Below, piece by piece: positions 7,128-12,848 of a DNA stretch of 12,848 bases; position 1 is the stretch's first letter, and every line of letters begins with the position of its first letter. The notes below the pieces were generated by a model. It was given only the letters and a program-made list of their open reading frames with translations. It did no database searches and was not told where the DNA came from. Origin of the DNA: a bacterium (GTDB taxonomy: Bacteria > JAMCPX01). Location of the stretch: positions 1-12,848 of the forward strand of contig JAJYUJ010000052.1 in the NCBI GenBank assembly GCA_021792615.1. Reading direction: 5' to 3'. The position numbers and the translations under genes were made by a program.

Positions 7128-7904
7128 ATGTCCGGGTTGTCCGTTGTCATTGTTACCCAGAACGAGCAGGACAGGATCCAGCAATGTCTTGAATCGGTCG
7201 CATGGGCGGATGAGATCATCATTGTTGATGCGTTCAGTACGGACAGGACGATCGAGCTCTGCAGGCCGTTCACGGACAAGATATACAGCAGGCGCTGGGA
7301 TGGGTTTATACCGCAAAAGAACTATGCATTGTCCCTTGCAACGAAACAATGGGTACTGTCTCTGGATGCGGACGAACAGTTGTCCGGGCAGGTACAAACG
7401 GAGATCAAGGACGCACTGAAAGGACATGACCCTGATTGCTCCGCTTATTCCATGCCGAGGAAAACGTGGTATCTCGGGAGATGGATGCTCCATTCCGGCT
7501 GGTACCCGGATCGAAAGGTAAGGCTTATCAGGAAGGGTTCTGCTCTGTGGGGAGGGAGCGAACCTCATGACGTACTGCAAGCAAAGGGCAGAATCTGTGC
7601 GTTGAAGGGCGATATCCTTCACTATTCTTTCCGAAATCTCTCCCACCATATAAAGAAACTCGATTATTTTACGGATGCAGCTTCCATGGAATTGATAAAA
7701 TCAGGCAGGCGTGCCGGTATTCAAGACATGGTCATGCACCCTGCAGGTATGTTTTTCAAGATGTTTGTTCTGAAAAAGGGTTTTCTGGACGGCGTGCAGG
7801 GATTTATTGCTGCAGGTGTATCCGCATTCCACGTGTTTATGAAATATGCAAAGGCATGGGAGGCGGGCAAAGGGATCGAAGGGAAAGGGATTGGGAGTAC
7901 ATGA
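7128..7904 (+). CDS. GT2 glycosyltransferase, WaaE/KdtX-like LPS core glucosyltransferase
   Basis: This 258-residue GT-A enzyme is the usual length for the WaaE/KdtX group, which adds a beta-1,4-glucose to core heptose I in Klebsiella and Serratia. LSVVIVTQNEQDRIQQCLES starts the nucleotide-sugar fold. IIVDAFSTDRT (Asp34), QKNYALS (63-69) and the metal-binding LDADE (Asp80, Asp82) follow. HSGWYPDRKVRLIRKG and the Trp-Gly-Gly and Glu-Pro-His-Asp positions match the acceptor half of the group. A hydrophobic/basic C-terminal part (about 205-245) may touch the membrane. It starts 2 nt after the third GT9 and overlaps the next ATG as ATGA. Sugar specificity (glucose or another hexose) is inferred. 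Confidence 0.85.
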   Translation: MSGLSVVIVTQNEQDRIQQCLESVAWADEIIIVDAFSTDRTIELCRPFTDKIYSRRWDGFIPQKNYALSLATKQWVLSLDADEQLSGQVQTEIKDALKGHDPDCSAYSMPRKTWYLGRWMLHSGWYPDRKVRLIRKGSALWGGSEPHDVLQAKGRICALKGDILHYSFRNLSHHIKKLDYFTDAASMELIKSGRRAGIQDMVMHPAGMFFKMFVLKKGFLDGVQGFIAAGVSAFHVFMKYAKAWEAGKGIEGKGIGST

Positions 7905-9019
7905 GGATCGTGGAAGTCATCAACGTACCCTGGTGGAATGCTGCCGCTGAATACTGCATATCCATAAGCAGTGCATTGTCAAAAAGGGGGCACGACGTGA
8001 TCGTACTTTGCGAGAAGGACACGCCGTCGTACAAGAAGGCCGTTGCAGAAAACCTGCAGGTTGAATCCTTGCTCAGATTCAGACCGCTGCATTTTCTTTC
8101 GGATCTGTTTACGATAAAGAGTACATTCAGAACATTGTACAACGATGTGCAGATCGTCAATGTTCATACGGCCCATACCCAGACCTTGTTCGTTATTGCA
8201 AAAGTGCTGTTTGGTCTGAGGTATAAACTGATCAGAACGCGCGTTGACTCAAGAAAGATCAAGCGGTATCCTTTCAATAAATTCTCTTATAAGAGCATGA
8301 GCGGTGTTATCGTAGCGAACAAAGCAGACCAGGAAGAGATCGGGTCGTTTACAAACTTACCCGGGAACAGGATTAAGATAATCCACGCAGGTGTGGACAC
8401 AGACCGATTCAGGAATACCGGCAAGAAAGCAGAGAGCAGGCAGAAGTTCCACATACCATCCGATGCGCTGGTGATAGGCAATATAGCACGGCGTTCTCCG
8501 GTAAAAGGCCATGATGTTTTTTTTAAGGCCGCACAGCTTGTTCAGAGCGATATGAAGAACGCCTTTTTCGTTACTGCCGGTGTCGATGATACTGTTTCCC
8601 TGGAGTCTTTAAGAGATATGGCTAAGCAGGCAGGCGTACTTGAAAGAACGCTGTTCCTGGAGTATGTGGACAATGTCGAAGAACTGATAAACTGCCTTGA
8701 TATCGGCATTGTGAGTTCGGTCGGTTCGGAAAATCATTCGCGCATAACGCTCGAATACATGGCGTGCGGCATTCCCGTCGTGGGCTCAAACGTAGGAGAC
8801 ATAGCGGAATTGATAGAAGACAGGAAAACCGGCTTCCTTGTCAGGTCAGGGGATTTTGTTGCAATGGCGGATGCAATTATCCGGTTATTGAAGGACAATG
8901 AGCTGCGGGAAATTTTTGGTTATCGTGCCCGCAAACTTGCAGAGCAGCAATTTTCTGTAAACAATTTTGCGGAATCAACGGAGCTGTTTTACATGGGAGT
9001 CATGAGCAGGAAGGGATAG
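7901..9019 (+). CDS. GT4-family glycosyltransferase
   Basis: This 372-residue GT-B retaining glycosyltransferase is of the large GT4 family. The N-terminal half (MRIVEVINVPWWNAAAEY, SSALSKRGHDVIVLC, VHTAHTQ) is the acceptor domain. The C-terminal half has GNIARRSPVKGHD (193-205) and the EX7E signature Glu277...Glu285 in SENHSRITLEYMACGIPVV, followed by GDIAELI and KTGFLV, which bind the nucleotide sugar. The start is the ATG at 7901, overlapping the previous stop as ATGA. An in-frame ATG at 7856 would add 15 low-complexity residues (GGGQRDRRERD) and is rejected. It probably adds a further core or O-chain sugar; donor and acceptor are not determined. Confidence 0.88.
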   Translation: MRIVEVINVPWWNAAAEYCISISSALSKRGHDVIVLCEKDTPSYKKAVAENLQVESLLRFRPLHFLSDLFTIKSTFRTLYNDVQIVNVHTAHTQTLFVIAKVLFGLRYKLIRTRVDSRKIKRYPFNKFSYKSMSGVIVANKADQEEIGSFTNLPGNRIKIIHAGVDTDRFRNTGKKAESRQKFHIPSDALVIGNIARRSPVKGHDVFFKAAQLVQSDMKNAFFVTAGVDDTVSLESLRDMAKQAGVLERTLFLEYVDNVEELINCLDIGIVSSVGSENHSRITLEYMACGIPVVGSNVGDIAELIEDRKTGFLVRSGDFVAMADAIIRLLKDNELREIFGYRARKLAEQQFSVNNFAESTELFYMGVMSRKG

Positions 9020-9037
9020 GGAAGGTACGGTACGGGA

Positions 9038-10084
9038 ATGGAAACTATAAAAGAACACGCCGGATTTTTAATCATACATACAGGTCAGATAGGGGATAAT
9101 CTGCTAACGACCCCGGTCATAAGAAGCATAAGAAAGGCAAGGCCTGACGCATATATTGCATTCCTGACGACCCGGCCGAACATTCACGTGTTTACCTATA
9201 ATCCCTATCTTGACGAAATTATTCTGCTCGATAAATCGATGCAGGTTGGCGAGTACACAAGATTTTTGCTGAACATCAAAAAGAGAAGGTTCGACATCGT
9301 GCTGGATTATCTTTGCAACCCGAGGACCGCATTCATAACGTGGTTTTCTGACGCACGGCAGAGGGTTGGCTATGACCTCAGGTTCCGAAAATATGCATAC
9401 AATGTCGTGGTGACCAGGGACCCCAAACCGAAATACAGCGTTGATTTTAAATACGACCTGTTGAAAGCCCTTGGCATTCAGGGAGACGGGTATGGACTGG
9501 ACCTTTTTATACCGGACTCAGCAGACAGGTTTGCCATGGAATTCCTGTCCGGCATAAAGAAAGAGCCCGCACCGCTGATAACGATGTCTGTTGTCAGCAG
9601 AAGGGCGTATAAGCAGTGGGCGCCGGAAAGGTTTGCAAGACTCGGCGATATGCTCATCGGCAAGCTCGGGGCTTCGCTGCTCCTGTTATGGGGGCCGGGA
9701 GAGAAGACGTATGTTCAGCAGGTCATGTACATGATGAAACATAAGCCGTTTCTGTCGCCGCAAACCGGGTCTATCAAGGAACTTGCAGCTATAATCCGGC
9801 ATTCGGATATGCATATCGGCAACGACAACGGCGTAAAGCATATTGCCATTGCAATGCAAACACCAACCATTACCATCCATGGTCCGAGCGATCCCGTAAG
9901 CTGGGAACCGCCCGGCAGCCCTTTTCATGTTTGGATTAAAAAAGACGCCGGATGCGGCAAGTGTGTGCCGCGTAATTGCAAACACGAATTGAAGTGCCTT
10001 GATGCTGTACAGCCCGACGAGGTGTTTGGGCTCGCGGAGCTCCTGCTCAAAAGGATCGGCGGCATACAAAGGAATGCGGTTTAG
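9038..10084 (+). CDS. GT9 glycosyltransferase, heptosyltransferase-like
   Basis: This is the fourth GT9 enzyme of the operon, 348 residues. FLIIHTGQIGDNLLTTPVIR contains catalytic-type Asp20. The ADP-binding half has SRRAYKQW (Lys192-x-Trp194), GNDNG (Asp263) and HGPSDP in place of FGPT. It has a third kind of cysteine cluster (Cys306, 309, 314, 320; spacing x2, x4, x5). The 18-nt gap before it and 17-nt gap after it are the widest in the operon, with no promoter-like sequence in either, so it is still part of the transcript. It probably acts on a later core sugar than the first and third GT9. The substrate is not determined. Confidence 0.86.
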   Translation: METIKEHAGFLIIHTGQIGDNLLTTPVIRSIRKARPDAYIAFLTTRPNIHVFTYNPYLDEIILLDKSMQVGEYTRFLLNIKKRRFDIVLDYLCNPRTAFITWFSDARQRVGYDLRFRKYAYNVVVTRDPKPKYSVDFKYDLLKALGIQGDGYGLDLFIPDSADRFAMEFLSGIKKEPAPLITMSVVSRRAYKQWAPERFARLGDMLIGKLGASLLLLWGPGEKTYVQQVMYMMKHKPFLSPQTGSIKELAAIIRHSDMHIGNDNGVKHIAIAMQTPTITIHGPSDPVSWEPPGSPFHVWIKKDAGCGKCVPRNCKHELKCLDAVQPDEVFGLAELLLKRIGGIQRNAV

Positions 10085-10101
10085 CACCGGAAGAACGGCG
10101 T

Positions 10102-10560
10102 ATGACACCCTTTGATAAATGGCTTGCGGTTGTTCTTACCACGTTGAACCCTCTCACCGGCAGGGGCGTGGCGATCCCGCTCGGCATAGAGTTCGGCCTG
10201 CCCATAGTTCTCGTATCTCTTGTGTCCGGTGTGACCAACTTCATCCTTGCAGTCGCGCTGGTTCTGTTTGTAGACCGGTTCGGGCATATTCCGTGGATGA
10301 GAAAGTATATAGACAGGAAACGCGGCCACAAAGTAACGCAGTTTATACAGGGGAAAGGGCTTCTCTATTCTGTGGTGTTGGGACCTTTTATCCTTGGTAC
10401 GTTTGCGGTTGTGCTCGTGTTTCAGGCGCTCGGCGCCGACAGGAAGCGCATGGTACTGTACAGCCTCCTCAGTGCCATCATCGTGACCCCGGTACTGGCA
10501 TGGATCTCACCGCTCTTTGTGGACATATTGAATCAATATAAAAGGATGCTGCATTTTTAA
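10102..10560 (+). CDS. Small membrane protein, Sm_multidrug_ex/COG2426-like
   Basis: This 152-residue protein has about four hydrophobic segments (approximately 6-24, 27-57, 86-112 and 119-140). RGVAIPLGIEFGLP with a following long helix, then GLLYSVVLGPFILGTFAVVLVFQALGADRKR, resembles the PF06695 'small multidrug export' family. That name is historical and transport has not been well shown. Gly-Pro and Gly-Thr in the second half are typical. It closes the LPS operon, 17 nt after the last GT9, with GGAAG 8 nt before the ATG. A role in envelope lipid or glycan handling would suit the location but is only inferred. Confidence 0.7.
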   Translation: MTPFDKWLAVVLTTLNPLTGRGVAIPLGIEFGLPIVLVSLVSGVTNFILAVALVLFVDRFGHIPWMRKYIDRKRGHKVTQFIQGKGLLYSVVLGPFILGTFAVVLVFQALGADRKRMVLYSLLSAIIVTPVLAWISPLFVDILNQYKRMLHF

Positions 10561-10571
10561 ACCCGGCAGAG

Positions 10572-10598
10572 GCCGTTTCAGGTTAACCCGAAAAAGGC
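10572..10598 (+). terminator. Imperfect hairpin after the LPS operon
   Basis: The sequence around the palindrome GGTTAACC (10581-10588) can fold as GCC-TTTC-GG, loop TTAA, CC-GAAA-GGC, with small bulges. It starts 12 nt after the operon's last stop. There is no clear U-run afterwards, so it may be a weak terminator or an mRNA 3'-stabilising hairpin. It overlaps the left arm of the inverted repeat. Confidence 0.3.
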
Positions 10599-10620
10599 GA
10601 TTGTAAAATAAGGAGGTTTA
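10583..10620 (+). repeat. Left arm of a long imperfect inverted repeat
   Basis: The arm consists of TTAACCCGAAAAAGGC (10583-10598), an extra 8 nt, and AATAAGGAGGTTTA (10607-10620). The inner 14 bp are an exact reverse complement of 10780-10793, and the outer 16 bp match 10794-10809 at 14 positions. The inner part contains the AGGAGG box that precedes a 25-codon ORF. Confidence 0.85.
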
Positions 10621-10624
10621 TGCA

Positions 10625-10702
10625 ATGAGCGATAAGCCCGCGTCAGACAAAGGTATTCTTCGAAAATCCGATGAGGAAACCATACGGGGTAATTGCATAT
10701 AA
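10625..10702 (+). CDS. Possible 25-residue small ORF inside the inverted-repeat segment
   Basis: The ORF is ATG AGC GAT AAG ... ATA TAA and encodes MSDKPASDKGILRKSDEE followed by seven more residues. It is charged and without a membrane segment. It has one of the best ribosome sites in the window, AGGAGG (10611-10616) 8 nt before the ATG, but that box is part of the repeat arm. It could be a real small protein, a leader peptide, or the truncated start of a lost gene. No family is recognised. Confidence 0.25.
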   Translation: MSDKPASDKGILRKSDEETIRGNCI

Positions 10703-10719
10703 ACATACAGAGGACTAAA

Positions 10720-10748
10720 ATCTCGTTTCTATAAGGAAACGTAGAGAT
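10720..10748. other. Hairpin within the inverted-repeat segment
   Basis: ATCT plus CGTTTC (10720-10729) pairs with GAAACG (10736-10741) and AGAT (10745-10748), with a 6-nt loop and a 3-nt bulge. No U-run follows, so it is not a classical terminator. It lies in the centre of the segment enclosed by the two repeat arms. Confidence 0.4.
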
Positions 10749-10779
10749 ATCAGGAGGATCGCGGGATTGAGCGAATAAT

Positions 10780-10809
10780 TAAACCTCCTTATTGCATTTT
10801 TCAGGTTAA
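10780..10809 (-). repeat. Right arm of the long imperfect inverted repeat, including the gmk stop codon
   Basis: Read on the - strand, this is TTAACCTGAAAAATGC then AATAAGGAGGTTTA. The gmk stop TAA (10808-10806) lies at its outer end. On the - strand an AAGGAGG box follows the stop by 15 nt, as if another gene once followed, but only ATT ATT CGC comes after it and no coding region is seen. Confidence 0.85.
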
Positions 10810-11366
10810 GAGGATTTTGCCTTGTCTATGATTTCTTCTATAGAGGCTATGACCCTGTCCAGCGTGTCGTTGATGACGATATAGTCATACCGCTGCGCTT
10901 GCTTCATCTCCCGCGCCACCCGTTCCAACCGCAGGACGAGCCGGTCTTTTTCACCCCGCGCCTCTAACCTTTCCTTGAGCGTATCGAGCGACGGCGGTTT
11001 GATGAATATGGACACGGCTTCCGGATAAAGGGATTTGATCGATGCGGCACCTTTTATATCGATATCGATGACCGCATGGTTGCCTGTTTGTGTGATTGCA
11101 TTGATCCCGGCCTTCGGCGTTCCGTACCGGTACCCGTTTATTTCAGCCCATTCTGCAAGCTGGTTATCCTCGATGAGCCGTGTGAATGCCGGCTCATCGA
11201 CAAAGAAATGATCCACGCCGTCCCGCTCTTCAGGCCTCTTTGCCCGCGTTGTGTACGTTATACACTGTTTGAGCAGCGGCACCTCATTGACGAGCCGGTG
11301 GATGATGGTCGTCTTGCCGGCGCCCGAAGGACCGGATATGATAATGATCAGTCCTTTCTTATCCAT
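10806..11366 (-). CDS. gmk: Guanylate kinase
   Basis: This 186-residue cytosolic enzyme phosphorylates GMP to GDP with ATP in purine nucleotide supply. It has a P-loop GPSGAGKT at residues 12-19. The GMP-binding region has TTRAKRPEERDGVDHFFV, and AEINGYRYGTP and DIDIKGAASIK are typical family blocks. RLVLRLERVAREM forms the lid region and YDYIVINDTLD lies near the C-terminus. The ATG at 11366 is preferred: it lies 10 nt after the yicC stop, with GGAG overlapping that stop. A TTG at 11396 would add ten residues overlapping yicC. The gene order yicC-gmk is common. rpoZ, often next, is absent here. Confidence 0.95.
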   Translation of the reverse strand: MDKKGLIIIISGPSGAGKTTIIHRLVNEVPLLKQCITYTTRAKRPEERDGVDHFFVDEPAFTRLIEDNQLAEWAEINGYRYGTPKAGINAITQTGNHAVIDIDIKGAASIKSLYPEAVSIFIKPPSLDTLKERLEARGEKDRLVLRLERVAREMKQAQRYDYIVINDTLDRVIASIEEIIDKAKSS

Positions 11367-11376
11367 TTGCGGCTTT

Positions 11377-12249
11377 TCACTCCACGTTTTGAGCAAGTTC
11401 CTTTATCCTCTCGACGATATTCTTGGCATCGATGACACCGGTGGTTATGTCCGCTTCCCCTGCCTTGGATCCTATGGTGTTCAGCTCCCGTATGAACTCC
11501 TGTGTGAAAAATTCCAGCTTTTTACCGACAGTCCCCCGGGCATCGAGGAGCTGTACGAAGGCCTTGAGGTGAGACTGAATGCGTTTTATTTCTTCGTGCA
11601 CATCTATCTTGTCGATGTAGTTCCCGATGATGACCTCCGGTGATATTGCGGCATCGGACGATTGTTTGACATCCTTGATACGCTCGATTGTTTTTTGCCG
11701 GTACTGTTCGATTATACCGGGAATCCTGCCCTCTATGTTCTTCACGGCCGCGTTGATACCCTCAATGAGGGATTGAAGCTCTTTTCTGATCTCCTCGCCT
11801 TCCGTATCACGCATAAGCACGGCTTTTTTTGCGGCCTCTTCCACGATGTTGATCATGTCGTTGACGGCACTGTCTGATACGGGCTTGTCGTCCTTCAGGA
11901 AAAACTCCGGCGAATGGGTAAACACATCCACGGTTATGCGGCCCCTGAGACGCAGGGCTTTTTTTATCGTTTTGAGGAGCTCTATATAAAGGCCCGCCTT
12001 TTTACTGTCGATGGTAAAGGGCCACCGCTGCTTGTACTCGTAGTTTTTTATCGTTACATTAAGGAATATACTTCCCCGTGAGAACTTGCCCTTCAATGCC
12101 CGGATCAGGGGCACCTCGAAAACGGAAAGCTCCCTCGGCAGCCGTACGTTCACATCGAGGTACCGTCCGTTGAGCGTTTTCAATTCGCACGAAAGCCCAA
12201 AGCCTTCCACGACACCTGTGGCAATACCATAGCCGGTCATACTCTTCAT
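11377..12249 (-). CDS. yicC: YicC/YloC-family endoribonuclease
   Basis: This 290-residue protein, against 287 in E. coli, begins MKSMTGYGIATG, the family hallmark. ELKTLNGRYLDVNVRLPREL and the FSRGSIFLNVTI block belong to the N-terminal YicC domain. The C-terminal DUF1732 part has EEIKRIQSHLKAF, GKKLEFFTQEFIRELNTIGSKA and a final coiled segment. Family members are endoribonucleases linked to small-RNA turnover in E. coli. GGAGGG lies 5 nt before the ATG, inside the end of the phosphohexomutase gene, whose stop overlaps this ATG as ATGA. It is followed by gmk after 10 nt. Confidence 0.95.
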   Translation of the reverse strand: MKSMTGYGIATGVVEGFGLSCELKTLNGRYLDVNVRLPRELSVFEVPLIRALKGKFSRGSIFLNVTIKNYEYKQRWPFTIDSKKAGLYIELLKTIKKALRLRGRITVDVFTHSPEFFLKDDKPVSDSAVNDMINIVEEAAKKAVLMRDTEGEEIRKELQSLIEGINAAVKNIEGRIPGIIEQYRQKTIERIKDVKQSSDAAISPEVIIGNYIDKIDVHEEIKRIQSHLKAFVQLLDARGTVGKKLEFFTQEFIRELNTIGSKAGEADITTGVIDAKNIVERIKELAQNVE

Positions 12250-12848
12250 AGAGTCCCTCCTGTAAGAGCGGTCAGCCGTTTTATGAATTCATCGACGAGT
12301 GAATCCGCTTTGTCCTTTTCCGTGAGTTCTGCATAAATCCTTACCACGGGTTCTGTTCCTGAAGCCCGTGCCATCAGAAACCCCCCGTTTTTGAATATGA
12401 ACTTGTAGCCGTCCCTGTCGTCGATCTCGTAATTGCCGAAGTTAACCATCAGCCTGTCCTTGTTGAGCATGATAGTATCGTATACCGTTCCCGGGTTGCC
12501 CACATGCAGGTCTTTTCTCCGGTAATAGTACCTGCCGGTGACAGCATACATGGCCTCTATCAGTTCCTGTAAGGATTTTTTCCTTTTCAGCATCATCTGT
12601 GTTATCAGGATGCCGGCAAGCAGTCCGTCCCGTTCCGGGATATGGGCTGCGATGCCTATGCCGCCGCTTTCCTCGCCGCCGATCATAACATTGCCCTGCT
12701 GCATGAGTTCGCAGATATACTTAAAGCCGATCTTCGTCGTGTGCAGTTTCAGATTGTAATGCGCACACAGCTTGTTGATCATTTCGGTACTTGAAACCGT
12801 TTTCGCCACCTCGCCGTTCATGCCCATCTCCTCGACGAGGTACATGAT
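12246..12848 (-). CDS. Phosphoglucomutase/phosphomannomutase family protein, C-terminal part (5' end outside window)
   Basis: About 200 C-terminal residues are visible. The frame stays open to the window edge (ATC codon at 12848-12846), so the ATG at 12845 is internal. The alpha-D-phosphohexomutase sugar-binding loop reads GGEESGGIG, and HIPERDG (near 68-74 of the visible part) follows. The C-terminal phosphate-binding loop is ARASGTEPVVRIYAE. Enzymes of this type interconvert hexose 1- and 6-phosphates, feeding nucleotide sugars for LPS or storage. GEESGG argues for a PGM/PMM rather than GlmM, which usually has GEQSGH. The catalytic phosphoserine and metal loop lie beyond the window. It overlaps yicC by 4 nt. 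Confidence 0.9.
   Translation of the reverse strand: MMYLVEEMGMNGEVAKTVSSTEMINKLCAHYNLKLHTTKIGFKYICELMQQGNVMIGGEESGGIGIAAHIPERDGLLAGILITQMMLKRKKSLQELIEAMYAVTGRYYYRRKDLHVGNPGTVYDTIMLNKDRLMVNFGNYEIDDRDGYKFIFKNGGFLMARASGTEPVVRIYAELTEKDKADSLVDEFIKRLTALTGGTL
12255..12260 (-). promoter_or_regulatory. Shine-Dalgarno of yicC within the upstream gene
   Basis: The - strand reads GGAGGG, 5 nt before the yicC ATG and inside the last codons of the phosphohexomutase gene. It supports coupled translation at the ATGA junction. Confidence 0.75.

Noticed and set aside
6577-7649. Long - strand open frames (6577-7032, 151 codons; 6999-7649, 216 codons) opposite the third GT9 and GT2 genes
   Set aside because: The translations are Cys/Arg/His-rich with no family pattern, and they lie wholly antisense to well-supported glycosyltransferase genes.
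7856-7900. Upstream ATG that would lengthen the GT4 protein by 15 residues
   Set aside because: The extra residues are low-complexity and charged, and would precede the hydrophobic first strand. The ATG at 7901 gives the usual family start and an ATGA overlap.
10119-10541. 140-codon + frame inside the small membrane protein gene
   Set aside because: The product is a Cys/Arg/Ser-rich shadow in the +2 frame with no ribosome site. The 10102 frame has clear membrane helices and a family match.
10561-10805. tRNA, CRISPR array or insertion-sequence transposase in the intergenic segment
   Set aside because: There is no cloverleaf, no repeated spacer-repeat units and no transposase frame, only the inverted repeat, a hairpin and a 25-codon ORF.
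11367-11396. TTG start for gmk, ten codons upstream
   Set aside because: It would overlap yicC. The ATG at 11366 begins four residues before the first strand, as in other guanylate kinases.
12246-12848. GlmM (phosphoglucosamine mutase) as identity of the partial gene
   Set aside because: The sugar loop is GEESGG and not the GEQSGH usual for GlmM. PGM/PMM fits better, although the N-terminal part is not visible.

Overview
The window reads as a chromosomal segment of a Gram-negative bacterium. The signs are an outer-membrane beta-barrel protein, a lipoprotein, four ADP-heptose-type (GT9) glycosyltransferases and a WaaE/KdtX-type core glucosyltransferase. Moderate GC, AGGAGG ribosome sites and the order phosphohexomutase - yicC - gmk suggest a deltaproteobacterium (Desulfobacterota, Syntrophales/Geobacter-like), but this is an inference from gene content and not a phylogeny.

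Layout. (1) 16-1498: an outer-membrane barrel gene (+) converges on a small YceK-like lipoprotein gene (-), with a perfect 10-bp terminator hairpin between them. (2) 1601-2821 (-): a 12-helix MFS transporter of the FLVCR/DIRC2-like subgroup, transcribed divergently from (3). (3) 2947-10560 (+): a nine-gene lipopolysaccharide core/heptose operon, with every junction overlapping or no more than 18 nt apart. The order is Trm112-family zinc protein, GT9, GT9, radical SAM/SPASM protein, GT9, GT2 (WaaE/KdtX-like), GT4, GT9, and a small DedA-sized membrane protein (Sm_multidrug_ex, COG2426). (4) 10561-10805: an intergenic segment with no conserved gene, bounded by a long imperfect inverted repeat whose arms each hold an AGGAGG box, plus a possible 25-codon ORF. 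(5) 10806-12848 (-): gmk, yicC and the 3' part of a phosphoglucomutase/phosphomannomutase gene, tightly linked as a housekeeping operon that runs off the right edge.

How the genes fit together. The four GT9 proteins probably add heptose or related sugars stepwise to the inner core. The GT2 and GT4 proteins would add further hexoses, and the phosphohexomutase on the other side could feed nucleotide-sugar supply. The radical SAM/SPASM gene sits in the middle of the glycosyltransferases and is translationally coupled to the GT9 gene before it, so it probably acts on the same glycan or its lipid anchor, but no reaction can be named. The least ordinary parts of the window are this radical SAM gene, the four different C-terminal cysteine clusters of the GT9 proteins, and the inverted-repeat segment between the two operons, where rpoZ is often found after gmk.
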